A stretch of DNA of 41,797 bases from Bacteroidales bacterium (GTDB lineage: Bacteria > Bacteroidota > Bacteroidia > Bacteroidales > UBA932). Of this stretch, positions 31,768 to 40,549 are shown piece after piece. Location: assembly GCA_004552965.1 (NCBI GenBank), contig SFMU01000013.1:1-41797 (forward strand), in the 5' to 3' direction. The notes under the pieces are model-generated. The model was not told the origin of the DNA, did not search any database, and saw nothing but the letters and a program-made list of their open reading frames with translations. Within the stretch, counting starts at the first letter, position 1, and every line of letters begins with the position of its first letter. A program made the position numbers and the translations under genes.

Positions 31768-32718
31768 TCAGAACAGCTTTCCGTTGCTGAACTTGTCCTG
31801 GAGCCTTGAGACGGCTTCGCTGAAGTTCTCGCTTTCGTATTTTTCCTTCAGGAGAGCGAACTGGCGCTTTGTGTCCATCGTGAACTCTCCGTTCTCGATC
31901 CAGGAGAAATATGCAGGTTCGGTCTCGTAGATTTCCCTGACGGTTCTGCCTTTATGTTTTCCGAAGTTGATTGTCGGTTCGTTGTTCTTGTTCATCACCA
32001 GGCGGCCGGCATAGTCGATGGTCTTCGGTCTGCCTGCAACATTGGCAAGGAACTCGACATCGTTTTTCAGGGCCACTTCGTGGTATTTGTCCGGTTCCTT
32101 GTACATGTCGAGCTGGCCTTTCAGCACTTCGTAGGTGGCCATAGTGTCGGCCTCGGCGGTGTGGGCATTCTCCAGTTCTCCTCCGGCGCAGTAGAAACGG
32201 TAGGCTGCCTTCAGGTTTCTCGGTTCAAGGTAATGGTAGATTGTCTGGACGTCAACCATCAGCTTGGAATGAAGGTCGATGTCAATCTTCTCAAGCATCG
32301 CGGTGGCCTTTCGCTTGTTGTCCTGGGAGACTCTCGGGTCCGCTATCCTGCTCTTGCAGTAGGCTCTGACCCTTTCTATCTCTTCGGCAAGCATCGGGAG
32401 GTCGAATTTTGCTGAGTTGAAACCGGCAAGGTCACTGTCCCTGAGCCAGTCGACCACCTCGTCCACAATCTGGATGAATTTCTTCTCTCCCGCCACGTCT
32501 TCGTCCTTGATTCCGTTCACTGCGGATGCTCCCGGGTCCATCGGTCTCTGACGCCCGGCCGAGTAGTCCCATGGACAGACTCTCCATGTCTTGACTTCAT
32601 GGTGACCGTCCGGAAAAACCTTGACGAAACTCAACTCGACGATTCCGTCGGATACGATATTCAACCCGGTGCTTTCTATGTCAAAGAACAGCAACGGTCT
32701 CTTGAGGTTTAAATCCAT
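31768..32718 (-). CDS. DEDDh 3'-5' exonuclease (DnaQ/epsilon-like)
   Basis: Protein of 316 residues. The N-terminal 190 residues form an RNase T/DnaQ-type exonuclease: Exo I FFDIESTGL with Asp13 and Glu15, Exo II LAGFNSAKFDLPML, and Exo III HTAEADTMATYEVL with the His and Asp. The C-terminal 120 residues form an extra module with INFGKHKGRTVREI and a lysine-rich helix, seen in Bacteroidota homologues. It probably supplies proofreading or DNA-repair exonuclease activity. It follows dnaN by 15 bases, which fits a replication role. Confidence 0.9.
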   Translation of the reverse strand: MDLNLKRPLLFFDIESTGLNIVSDGIVELSFVKVFPDGHHEVKTWRVCPWDYSAGRQRPMDPGASAVNGIKDEDVAGEKKFIQIVDEVVDWLRDSDLAGFNSAKFDLPMLAEEIERVRAYCKSRIADPRVSQDNKRKATAMLEKIDIDLHSKLMVDVQTIYHYLEPRNLKAAYRFYCAGGELENAHTAEADTMATYEVLKGQLDMYKEPDKYHEVALKNDVEFLANVAGRPKTIDYAGRLVMNKNNEPTINFGKHKGRTVREIYETEPAYFSWIENGEFTMDTKRQFALLKEKYESENFSEAVSRLQDKFSNGKLF

Positions 32719-32733
32719 TGTTGCGGCGTTTAC

Positions 32734-33855
32734 TTATTGAACCAGGATAGGCATCAGGATTCCGCAGACGTTGTCGCTCTGTGCATCTTCTTCCGAAGGC
32801 ACGATGAGGGCGGCCCTGCGCGGATCTGCGAACTTCATCACAACAGTCTCGCAACTCATGTTGGCAAGAATCTCGCTCAGGAAGTTCGATTTGAAGCCGA
32901 TTGCCATCTCGTCTCCGTTGTAGTCGCATTCGATCTTTTCGTATGCCGCAATCGAGAAGCCGAGATCCTGTGCGGTGATTTCGATGCTTCCCGGTTTCAG
33001 GCTGATCTTGATGTGGTTCGTGCCCTTGTTGCAGCAGACTGAAACGCGTCTTACCGTGTTGAGCAGAAGTGCCCTGTCGATCTTGAGGATGCTTGAGTTG
33101 TTCTGCGGGATGACATCACGGTATTTCGGATACTTTCCGACGATGAGCCTGCAGACCATCGTGGTCTTGCCTATCGTGAACACTACGGTGCTGGAGTCGA
33201 ATGCGATTTCCACATTTTCAACATCCTTGGTGATTACCGATTTGAGGACGGCAGCAGGCTTCTTGTGGAGTATGAAAGAGCACTTCTCCGGAGCCTTGGC
33301 ATCCGGTGTGGTGTAGCAGATGAGCTTGTGGGAGTCCGAAGCCACGAGAGTGGTGCTGTCCTTGTCGAAATCGAAGAATATGCCGTTCATGAAAGGCCTG
33401 ATCTGGTCGTCCGCTGCGGCGTAGATGGTCTTTCCTATGCCTTCTGCCAGTTTGTCTGCCTTGAATGAAAGCTTTTCCGCATCTTCACTTGTCCCCTTGA
33501 TTTCCGGATAATCCTCGGCAGGGAAGAAAGGAAGAACGGAATTGCCGCTCGACCAGCGGCATTCGATGGAGCTGTCGCTGGTGACTTCGATTCTGACAGG
33601 CTGGTCAGGGAGCTCTTTCAGGAGTTCGATGATGTGCCTTGCCGGAACGGCAATCCTGCCTTCGGCCTCTGTGGAGTCGACCTCGATTTCGGTGCGGAGG
33701 GTAATCTCCGAATCCGATGCTGTCACGACGAGGATGTTGCCGGTGAGGTCGAAAAGGAAGTTCTCAAGGATAGGAAGCGCCGACTTGGCGGGGATAGCCT
33801 TGGAGATTTCCATCAGACCTTTCAGGAGTTCAGTGCTTGAAACGATGAATTTCAT
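32734..33855 (-). CDS. dnaN: DNA polymerase III beta sliding clamp
   Basis: Ring-forming processivity factor of 373 residues, the usual length. It begins MKFIVSSTELLKGLMEISKAIPAKSALPILENFLF, the conserved N-terminal strand-helix of DnaN, and continues with VVTASDSEITL, RIAVPARHIIELLKELPD and LPFFPAEDYPEI, with LVASDSHKLICY in the middle domain. It ends in the short hydrophobic MPILVQ typical of the family. It is first in a minus-strand operon with the exonuclease and FAH-like genes. dnaA and oriC are not next to it here. A promoter box lies at 33923-33930 and a small hairpin (33891-33897 with 33908-33914) lies in the leader. Confidence 0.97.
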   Translation of the reverse strand: MKFIVSSTELLKGLMEISKAIPAKSALPILENFLFDLTGNILVVTASDSEITLRTEIEVDSTEAEGRIAVPARHIIELLKELPDQPVRIEVTSDSSIECRWSSGNSVLPFFPAEDYPEIKGTSEDAEKLSFKADKLAEGIGKTIYAAADDQIRPFMNGIFFDFDKDSTTLVASDSHKLICYTTPDAKAPEKCSFILHKKPAAVLKSVITKDVENVEIAFDSSTVVFTIGKTTMVCRLIVGKYPKYRDVIPQNNSSILKIDRALLLNTVRRVSVCCNKGTNHIKISLKPGSIEITAQDLGFSIAAYEKIECDYNGDEMAIGFKSNFLSEILANMSCETVVMKFADPRRAALIVPSEEDAQSDNVCGILMPILVQ

Positions 33856-33922
33856 ACTATGTGTCAGTGTTATATTGTCAAAATGACGTACTTGTCACCT
33901 GTGAACATGACAAGAGCAATTA

Positions 33923-33930
33923 CAAATATA
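33923..33930 (-). promoter_or_regulatory. -7 box of the dnaN operon
   Basis: TATATTTG on the minus strand fits TAnnTTTG, with TTG at 33950-33948 as a candidate upstream element (17-base spacing, slightly short). Predicted start is near 33916, which puts a CTTGTCA/TGACAAG hairpin right at the 5' end of the mRNA. Confidence 0.55.
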
Positions 33931-34034
33931 ATAAAAAATCATCTAAACAATATGGCATCACTTTTGATTTTCAGTTGCAAGCCGGAATGTTTCCGGTGCG
34001 ATGAAAAGTAATAACAATAAATATTGGATTGAAT

Positions 34035-35531
34035 ATGAATAAGAATGTCATCACAGTGCTCCTGTCCATCGGACTCAGCATGCTGGCTGCCTATGGCGTG
34101 ACCAAGTCAACAGAGAATAACGACTCTCCTTCGCAGACGACAGGGGAGAGCGGCGTAACCAAGACTATCAATCTGTCGGAATCCGAATATCCTGACCTTA
34201 CCTATGCTGCAGAATCCGCTGTCCCGGCTGTCGTGTATGTCGGTGTTACCGTGACCCAGCAGTACCAGCTGGACGATCCGTTCTACCGCTTCTTCTTCGG
34301 GAACACCCCTCAGCAGAGAGAGCAGCAGGGCAGCGGCTCGGGTGTGATCATCCGCTCCGATGGCTACATCGTGACAAACAACCATGTCGTTGCCAATGCG
34401 ACAAAGGTGGAAGTTACCCTCAATGACAACAAGAAATATGAAGCCAAGGTCATCGGTACCGACCCTGCAACCGACATCGCACTGATCAAGATCGATGCAG
34501 AAGGTCTTCCTACCATCGCTTTCGGCAATTCGGACGATCTCCGCATCGGTGAGTGGGTTCTTGCAGTGGGCAGTCCTCTGGGCTACCAGCTCCGTTCTAC
34601 CGTCACTGCCGGAATCGTCAGCGCAAAGGGACGTTCGATGAATTTCGGCCAGAGCGAGAACCCTTATCAGAGGCAGCGTCAGAGCAATCAGCTCCACATC
34701 GAGTCCTTCATCCAGACTGATGCCGCCGTCAATCCGGGCAACTCCGGCGGCGCGCTCGTGAACAAGTCCGGTGAACTCGTTGGCATCAACACCGCAATCG
34801 TCTCACAGGACGGCGCCTTTTCGGGATATTCATTCGCGGTTCCTGTCAACATCGTAAAGAAGATTGTCGGAGACCTCATCGACTTCGGTTCCGTCAAGAG
34901 GGCCGTCCTCGGAATCTCCATGTCCGACCTCAGTCCGAATCTTGCAAAGGCTCTCGAATACGATTCTGTCGAGGACATGATGAAAAAAATGAAACTTTCT
35001 TCTCTTGACGGCGTATATATAGCAGAAGTTTCTGAAGGCGGAGCAGCTGAAAAGGCCGGAGTCAGGAAAGGGGACATCCTTCTTTCAATCGATGGCTTCA
35101 AGGTCACCAACGGCGCTTCCGTACAGGAAAAGGTCAATTCTTATCATCCTGAAGACAAGGCTGTCATCAAGGTGCTCAGGGACGGCAAGGAAAAGGAATT
35201 CACTGTGGAGTTCCAGGAAAGTGCCTCTGAGAACGGCGTGAAGGTCGCAAAGGGTGAAGTCGCATTCTATGGCGCAGCCCTCAGGGAGGCTCCGAAGGAT
35301 GTCCTTGCAAGATATGGCCTTTCCCATGGAGTCGAGGTTACCTCCCTGGGTACCGGCAGGATGCAAGAGGCCGGAGCCAGTGAAGGTCTCGTCATCTTGT
35401 ACGTCAACGACCAGCCGGTCAAGACTCCTCAGGATGTGGTGAACGTCGCAAAGAATGCCAAGCGTTCAGTTTACATCGAGGGTGTGACAACCGACGGCCG
35501 CAAAGCCTTCTTCGGCTTCGGAAAGGAATAG
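34035..35531 (+). CDS. degP: Periplasmic serine protease, HtrA/DegP family
   Basis: Protein of 498 residues with an N-terminal membrane/signal segment (MNKNVITVLLSIGLSMLAAYG), a trypsin-like domain with the triad His117 (TNNHVV), Asp147 (DPATDIALIKI) and Ser237 (NPGNSGGAL), and two C-terminal PDZ domains (from about 285 and about 410). It degrades or refolds damaged envelope proteins. The ATG at 34035 is preferred to TTG 34029. It is followed after 17 bases by rpoD, so read-through from htrA into the housekeeping sigma gene is likely. No clear TAnnTTTG box was found between dnaN and this gene. Confidence 0.93.
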   Translation: MNKNVITVLLSIGLSMLAAYGVTKSTENNDSPSQTTGESGVTKTINLSESEYPDLTYAAESAVPAVVYVGVTVTQQYQLDDPFYRFFFGNTPQQREQQGSGSGVIIRSDGYIVTNNHVVANATKVEVTLNDNKKYEAKVIGTDPATDIALIKIDAEGLPTIAFGNSDDLRIGEWVLAVGSPLGYQLRSTVTAGIVSAKGRSMNFGQSENPYQRQRQSNQLHIESFIQTDAAVNPGNSGGALVNKSGELVGINTAIVSQDGAFSGYSFAVPVNIVKKIVGDLIDFGSVKRAVLGISMSDLSPNLAKALEYDSVEDMMKKMKLSSLDGVYIAEVSEGGAAEKAGVRKGDILLSIDGFKVTNGASVQEKVNSYHPEDKAVIKVLRDGKEKEFTVEFQESASENGVKVAKGEVAFYGAALREAPKDVLARYGLSHGVEVTSLGTGRMQEAGASEGLVILYVNDQPVKTPQDVVNVAKNAKRSVYIEGVTTDGRKAFFGFGKE

Positions 35532-35548
35532 TCAGACCAAAACAGTAA

Positions 35549-36409
35549 ATGAGACAGTTAAAGATCACAAAATCGATCACCAACCGCGAAAGCGCATCCC
35601 TGGACAAGTATCTCCAGGAGATCGGACGCGAAGAGTTGGTGTCACCTGAAGAAGAAGTAGAACTTTCGCAGAGGATCCGCAAGGGCGACCAGCGGGCTCT
35701 TGAGAAGCTCACCAGAGCGAACCTCAGGTTCGTGGTGTCAGTGGCCAAGCAGTATCAGAACCAGGGCCTCAGCCTTCCTGACCTGATCAACGAGGGTAAC
35801 CTCGGTCTTATCAAGGCTGCGGAGAAGTTCGATGAGACGAGAGGTTTCAAGTTCATCTCCTATGCGGTCTGGTGGATCAGACAGTCGATTCTCCAGGCTC
35901 TTGCAGAGCAGTCCAGGATTGTCAGGCTTCCTCTCAATCAGGTAGGTTCGCTGAACAAGATCAACAAAGCCCTGTCTCAGTTTGAACAGAAGAACGAGAG
36001 GGCTCCTTCAAACGAGGAGCTCTCCGAAATGATAGACATCCCTCAGGACAAGATCTCCGACACTCTGAGAGTCTCCGGAAGACATGTTTCCGTGGATGCG
36101 CCTTTCGTCGAGGGAGAGGACAACAGCCTTCTCGACATCATTCCGAACGATGATTCTCCGATGGCGGACAGGGGTCTTGTGAACGAGTCCCTCAGCACGG
36201 AGATCGAGAGATCCCTGCAGATTCTCACCACCAGGGAGCGCGAGATCATCAAGTCATTCTTCGGAATAGGTTGCCAGGAAATGACGCTTGAGGAGATTGG
36301 CGAGAGACTTGACCTCACCAGGGAGAGAGTCCGTCAGATCAAGGAAAAGGCTATCCGCAAACTCAAGAAACCGACAGTAAGCAAACATCTGAAAACATAT
36401 CTCGGCTAA
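35549..36409 (+). CDS. rpoD: Primary RNA polymerase sigma factor (sigma-70/RpoD, Bacteroidota short type)
   Basis: Protein of 286 residues, much shorter than E. coli RpoD because region 1.1 and the non-conserved region are absent, as in the Bacteroidota primary sigma factor. Region 1.2 (SLDKYLQEIGREELVSPEEEVEL), region 2 (NLRFVVSVAKQYQNQGL, then GFKFISYAVWWIRQSI for -7 recognition), region 3 and region 4.2 (TLEEIGERLDLTRERVRQIKEKAIRKL) are all intact. This sigma class reads TTTG/TAnnTTTG promoters, and several matches occur in this window. Stop TAA is followed one base later by the argS ATG. Confidence 0.96.
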   Translation: MRQLKITKSITNRESASLDKYLQEIGREELVSPEEEVELSQRIRKGDQRALEKLTRANLRFVVSVAKQYQNQGLSLPDLINEGNLGLIKAAEKFDETRGFKFISYAVWWIRQSILQALAEQSRIVRLPLNQVGSLNKINKALSQFEQKNERAPSNEELSEMIDIPQDKISDTLRVSGRHVSVDAPFVEGEDNSLLDIIPNDDSPMADRGLVNESLSTEIERSLQILTTREREIIKSFFGIGCQEMTLEEIGERLDLTRERVRQIKEKAIRKLKKPTVSKHLKTYLG

Positions 36410-36410
36410 A

Positions 36411-38198
36411 ATGACCCCTGAATCATTCATCGCCGCCAAGGCGGCACAGGCCATTTCGGCCTTGTATGGAGCAGAAGTGGAGGCATCCGCGCTGCAGGTC
36501 TCAGTTACAAGGAAAGAGTTCGAAGGCGACTTTACACTGGTCGTCTTCCCTCTTCTTCGTATCTCCCATTCTACTCCTGAAAACACCGGCAACGCAATCG
36601 GAGCATGGCTCAAGGACAATGTCCCGGAAATCTCGGACTACAACTGCGTCAAAGGTTTCCTGAATATCCTGCTTTCCAACCTTTTCTGGAACGGGCTCTT
36701 CAAGGCTATCGTCACAGATCCGGATTTCGGGTCCCTGCCTTCGACCGGCAGGAACATCATGGTCGAGTTCTCTTCACCGAACACGAACAAGCCGCTCCAC
36801 CTGGGACACATCCGGAACAACCTTCTCGGAGATTCCGTCTCCAGGTTGCTCAAGGCTGCGGGAAACAATGTGATCAGGACGACTCTTGTCAACGACAGGG
36901 GTATCCACATCTGCAAGTCGATGCTTGCCTGGCAGAAAGTCGGCGCAGGCGCAACGCCTCAGTCCAGCGGCATCAAGGGCGACCATCTGGTCGGTGACAT
37001 GTATGTGGCCTTCAACGACATCTACAAGAAGGAAGTCGAGGACCTGGTGGCAGGCGGGATGAGTGAGGAAGAGGCCAAGAAGGAGGCTCCGAGCCTCAGG
37101 GAAGCTCACGTGATGCTTCAGAAGTGGGAAGCTGGCGACAAGGAAGTCCGTGACCTCTGGGCCATGATGAACGGCTGGGTGTTCGAAGGCTTCGACGAGA
37201 CTTACCGTGCTCTCGGAATCACATTCGACAAGGTATATTATGAGCATGATACCTACCTTCTGGGCAAGGAACTTGTCCGTGAAGGACTCGAGAAAGGAGT
37301 TTTCGTCACCGATCCTGATGGATCTGTCTGGTGCGACCTCACTGCCGACGGTCTGGACAGGAAGATTGTCCAGCGCTCTGACGGTACTTCCGTTTACATC
37401 ACCCAGGACCTCGGTACTGCCGAGAAGAGATTCAGCGAGAATGCCCTCGATTCGCACATCTATGTCGTGGGAAACGAGCAGGACTACCATTTCCAGGTAC
37501 TTAAGCTGATCCTCTCCAAACTCGGATTCAAGTGGGCTGACGACATATTCCATCTTTCCTATGGCATGGTCGAACTTCCTGAGGGAAAGATGAAGTCCCG
37601 CGAAGGAACCGTCGTCGATGCCGATGACCTCATCCAGAAGATGTATGAGGAAGCCAAGGCTACTTCAGAGGAGTCCGGCAAACTCGCCGACATGTCCGAC
37701 GAAGACAAGGAAAAACTCTATCACATGATAGGCCTTGGAGCTCTCAAGTATTTCATCATCAAGGTTGATCCGAAGAAGACGATGCTTTTCAACCCGAAAG
37801 AGTCCATCGATTTCAACGGCAACACGGGACCATTCATCCAGTACACCCACGCCAGGATCAGGTCAATTCTGCGCAAGGCTGATGAGAAGGGAATATCCCA
37901 CGACGCATCCTCCCTCGGGGAAGTGCCTCTGAGTGCAAAGGAAACCAGGCTCGTGAAGATTCTGAACACCTATCCGGCAAAAGTTGCCGAGGCTGCTTCA
38001 GCCCTTTCTCCAGCCGTCATTGCGAACTATGTCTATGAACTGGCCAAGGAATTCAACCAGTACTACCATGACACTCCGGTTCTCAAGGAAGAGAATCCTG
38101 ATGTACTGACCATGCGTCTGTCCCTCATCGACTCCATCTCCGCCGTTCTGCGCAAGGGCATGGGCATTCTCGGAATCGAGCTGCCCGAGAGGATGTAG
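36411..38198 (+). CDS. argS: Arginyl-tRNA synthetase
   Basis: Class I aminoacyl-tRNA synthetase of 595 residues. It has the ArgRS-specific N-terminal Add-1 domain, the HIGH motif as HLGH (130-133, in PLHLGHIRNN), the GMVELPEGKMKSREGT segment carrying the KMSKS-equivalent KMKSR (about 393), GNTGPFIQYTHARIRSI, and the C-terminal anticodon-binding domain DALRxx-type helices ending at LGIELPERM. Length and domain order are normal. It starts one base after rpoD and is likely part of the htrA-rpoD-argS transcript. Confidence 0.97.
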   Translation: MTPESFIAAKAAQAISALYGAEVEASALQVSVTRKEFEGDFTLVVFPLLRISHSTPENTGNAIGAWLKDNVPEISDYNCVKGFLNILLSNLFWNGLFKAIVTDPDFGSLPSTGRNIMVEFSSPNTNKPLHLGHIRNNLLGDSVSRLLKAAGNNVIRTTLVNDRGIHICKSMLAWQKVGAGATPQSSGIKGDHLVGDMYVAFNDIYKKEVEDLVAGGMSEEEAKKEAPSLREAHVMLQKWEAGDKEVRDLWAMMNGWVFEGFDETYRALGITFDKVYYEHDTYLLGKELVREGLEKGVFVTDPDGSVWCDLTADGLDRKIVQRSDGTSVYITQDLGTAEKRFSENALDSHIYVVGNEQDYHFQVLKLILSKLGFKWADDIFHLSYGMVELPEGKMKSREGTVVDADDLIQKMYEEAKATSEESGKLADMSDEDKEKLYHMIGLGALKYFIIKVDPKKTMLFNPKESIDFNGNTGPFIQYTHARIRSILRKADEKGISHDASSLGEVPLSAKETRLVKILNTYPAKVAEAASALSPAVIANYVYELAKEFNQYYHDTPVLKEENPDVLTMRLSLIDSISAVLRKGMGILGIELPERM

Positions 38199-38266
38199 GG
38201 ACCTTTCGTGAGGATGAATATGTTCAGGTTTTTGCAGGCCGCAAAACGACACAACAACGGATAATC

Positions 38267-39997
38267 ATGAACTTGCGGAACTTGGATTACATGTTTCCGA
38301 CTTCCGTCAGGGAAGTTGAGGCATTGGGATGGGACTACATCGATGTGATCCTGTTTACAGGTGACGCATTTGTGGACCATCCTTCCTTCGGTACAGCCTG
38401 CATAGCCCGCTATCTCCAGCATTTCGGCTACAGGGTGGCCGTCGTTCCGCAGCCCAATTGGCGCGACGACTTGCGCGACTTCAGGAAACTCGGGGCTCCG
38501 AGGCTCTATTTCGGTGTCAATGCCGGCGCGATGGACTCGATGGTCAATCACTACACCGCCGGGAAAAGGCTCCGTCACGACGATGCCTACACTCCGGAAG
38601 GGAAGTCGGGACAGAGGCCGGATTATGCCGTCAGCGTATATTCGAAGATTCTCAAGGAACTCTATCCCGATGTTCCTGTCGTCATCGGTGGAGTCGAGGC
38701 CTCGCTCAGGCGTCTTGCCCACTATGACTATTGGAAGGATGAGCTGCTTCCGTCCATCCTGGCATGGTGTCCGGCCGATTACCTCTGCTACGGGATGGGG
38801 GAGAGGCCGATGCTTGAACTGACCAGAGCGATCGAGGCGATGAGGAATCCTCGCGAGATACGCTCCATCCCTCAGATTGCATTCAGGATGAGCGGCCGCT
38901 GGAAAGGCGGTGACGATGCCGTTGTGCTGCATTCCTTCGAAGAATGCGCTGCCGACCGCAAGGCTTTTGCGGAAAACTTCCACCTCATCGAGATGCACGC
39001 CAACATGTTGCATCCGGCCACCATCATCGAACCGACAGGGGACGGCTATATTCAGGTGAATCCGCCCTATCCACCTGCAACCGAGGCCGAGATGGACTCC
39101 TTCTGGGATCTTCCGTTCACCAAGCTTCCGCATCCGCGCTACAAGGGCAAGAGGATTCCTGCCTACGACATGATCAAGGATTCCATCATCACACACAGGG
39201 GCTGTTTCGGAGGCTGCAACTTCTGCACGATTGCCGCCCATCAGGGCAAGTTCATCCAGTCCCGATCGGAAAAGTCCATCCTCAGGGAAGTCCGCTCCCT
39301 GGCGGCGATGCCTCAGTTCAGGGGGAATATCTCCGACCTGGGCGCCCCTACCGCCAACATGTACGGCATGCGCGGCAAGAATCCCGACCTTTGCGGCAAA
39401 TGCCGTCGCAAGTCCTGTCTTTTCCCTTCCCCGTGCACGAATATGGACAGGTCCCACAAACGGCTTCTCGACCTCTATTCCAAAGTCGATTCGGTCCCAG
39501 GCGTAAGGCATTCCTACATCGGGAGCGGAATCCGCTACGATCTGTTCCTGGACAAGGACGGCTTTGTCGATGAGACATCAAGGCCCTACCTGGAGGAGTT
39601 GATCCTCAGACATACCTCCGGACGCCTCAAGGTCGCTCCCGAGCACACGGAGGACAAGGTCCTGCACTATATGGCTAAACCTTCCTTCAAACTCTTCGAG
39701 AGGCTTCGCATCGAGTTCGAAAGAATATGCAGGAAAAACGGACTGCGTACCGGGATTGTACCTTATTTCATCTCCTCCCATCCGGGATGCACGATGAAGG
39801 ACATGGAAAACCTTTCCCGCAACCCTTCGCTGAGGGGAATATTCATGGATCAGGTCCAGGATTTCACTCCGACTCCGATGACGACTTCCTCCGTGATGTA
39901 CTACACGGGAATCGATCCGAGGGATCTCAAACCGGTCTTCGTTGAAAGGGACATGACCCGCAAGAGGAGGCAGAAATCCTTCTTTTTTCAAAAATAA
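38267..39997 (+). CDS. ygiQ: YgiQ family radical SAM protein
   Basis: Protein of 576 residues with an N-terminal B12-binding-like Rossmann region (YDYIDVILFTGDAFVDHPSFG) and a radical SAM core whose [4Fe-4S] cysteines are C313, C317 and C320 in HRGCFGGCNFC. Further Cys pairs (CGKCRRKSCLFPSPC) follow at about 377-391. The family UPF0313/YgiQ is widespread, but its reaction is not known. The start MNLRNLDYMFPTSVREVEALGWDYID is typical. It begins 68 bases after argS, with no visible promoter box in between. Confidence 0.93.
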   Translation: MNLRNLDYMFPTSVREVEALGWDYIDVILFTGDAFVDHPSFGTACIARYLQHFGYRVAVVPQPNWRDDLRDFRKLGAPRLYFGVNAGAMDSMVNHYTAGKRLRHDDAYTPEGKSGQRPDYAVSVYSKILKELYPDVPVVIGGVEASLRRLAHYDYWKDELLPSILAWCPADYLCYGMGERPMLELTRAIEAMRNPREIRSIPQIAFRMSGRWKGGDDAVVLHSFEECAADRKAFAENFHLIEMHANMLHPATIIEPTGDGYIQVNPPYPPATEAEMDSFWDLPFTKLPHPRYKGKRIPAYDMIKDSIITHRGCFGGCNFCTIAAHQGKFIQSRSEKSILREVRSLAAMPQFRGNISDLGAPTANMYGMRGKNPDLCGKCRRKSCLFPSPCTNMDRSHKRLLDLYSKVDSVPGVRHSYIGSGIRYDLFLDKDGFVDETSRPYLEELILRHTSGRLKVAPEHTEDKVLHYMAKPSFKLFERLRIEFERICRKNGLRTGIVPYFISSHPGCTMKDMENLSRNPSLRGIFMDQVQDFTPTPMTTSSVMYYTGIDPRDLKPVFVERDMTRKRRQKSFFFQK

Positions 39998-40009
39998 TGA
40001 TTCAAGTGT

Positions 40010-40039
40010 TTTGCGTTTCAGAAAATAGTCTTAATATTG
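40010..40039 (+). promoter_or_regulatory. Promoter of the small acidic protein gene
   Basis: TTTG at 40010-40013, an 18-base spacer, then TAATATTG at 40032-40039, one mismatch from TAnnTTTG. Predicted start is near 40046, leaving a leader of about 23 bases before the ATG at 40069. Confidence 0.65.
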
Positions 40040-40068
40040 CACCGCGAAACTAACACGATACTTAGATT

Positions 40069-40437
40069 ATGGGTTACTCACCAGAGAATAAGAAGAGACA
40101 TGTCGTAAGTTTTGAAAACATGTCCGAAGAATTGACTAACGTTTTCAATGAGAAATATCCTAGAGGGTTCAGTGATTATCTTCCTGATCTCGTCCAGTAC
40201 ACCAAGCCTGATGGTACGCCTTTCTATGCCGTGACCATCGAGACTGATGATTCCATCTATCTTGTGAAGATCAAGGTCAAGACCGATGATGCCGACGATC
40301 TGGAGAGATGGCTTGACAGCGAAGCCGGAGTCAATGATGAGGACACCGGAGCAGGAGACGAGGGAGCCGATACCACACTCCCTGATGACAACATCTCCCA
40401 ATACGGCAATATGGATGATGACTCTCAGGATGTCTGA
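40069..40437 (+). CDS. Small acidic protein of unknown function
   Basis: Protein of 122 residues with no signal peptide or membrane segment. The first 85 residues look folded (mixed alpha/beta, with FYAVTIETDDSIYLVKIKVKTDD as an alternating strand pair). The last 35 are a low-complexity acidic tail rich in Asp, Gly and Asn, ending DDDSQDV. I do not recognise the family; it looks like a conserved Bacteroidales hypothetical. It has its own promoter (40010-40039) and a strong terminator (40462-40490), so it is a single-gene unit, possibly well expressed. An acidic tail is compatible with binding a basic partner or mimicking nucleic acid, but that is speculation. Confidence 0.8.
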   Translation: MGYSPENKKRHVVSFENMSEELTNVFNEKYPRGFSDYLPDLVQYTKPDGTPFYAVTIETDDSIYLVKIKVKTDDADDLERWLDSEAGVNDEDTGAGDEGADTTLPDDNISQYGNMDDDSQDV

Positions 40438-40461
40438 CATTTTTTTCCGAAGAATATTCGA

Positions 40462-40490
40462 CGGACAGGGGTTCCTGTCCGTTTTTTTTT
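40462..40490 (+). terminator. Intrinsic terminator of the small acidic protein gene
   Basis: CGGACAGG (40462-40469) pairs perfectly with CCTGTCCG (40474-40481) across a four-base loop, followed by nine T. It lies 25 bases after the stop codon. A weak -7-like TACCTTTA at 40492-40499, directly after the T-tract, may start the next gene. Confidence 0.92.
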
Positions 40491-40549
40491 ATACCTTTAT
40501 GAATCTTCGAATAACCCATTGAAACACTAACCACTAATTGGAACACATC

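Noticed and set aside
38063..39511. 482-codon open frame antisense to argS and ygiQ
   Set aside because: It spans two well-identified genes on the other strand and shows no motif of its own.
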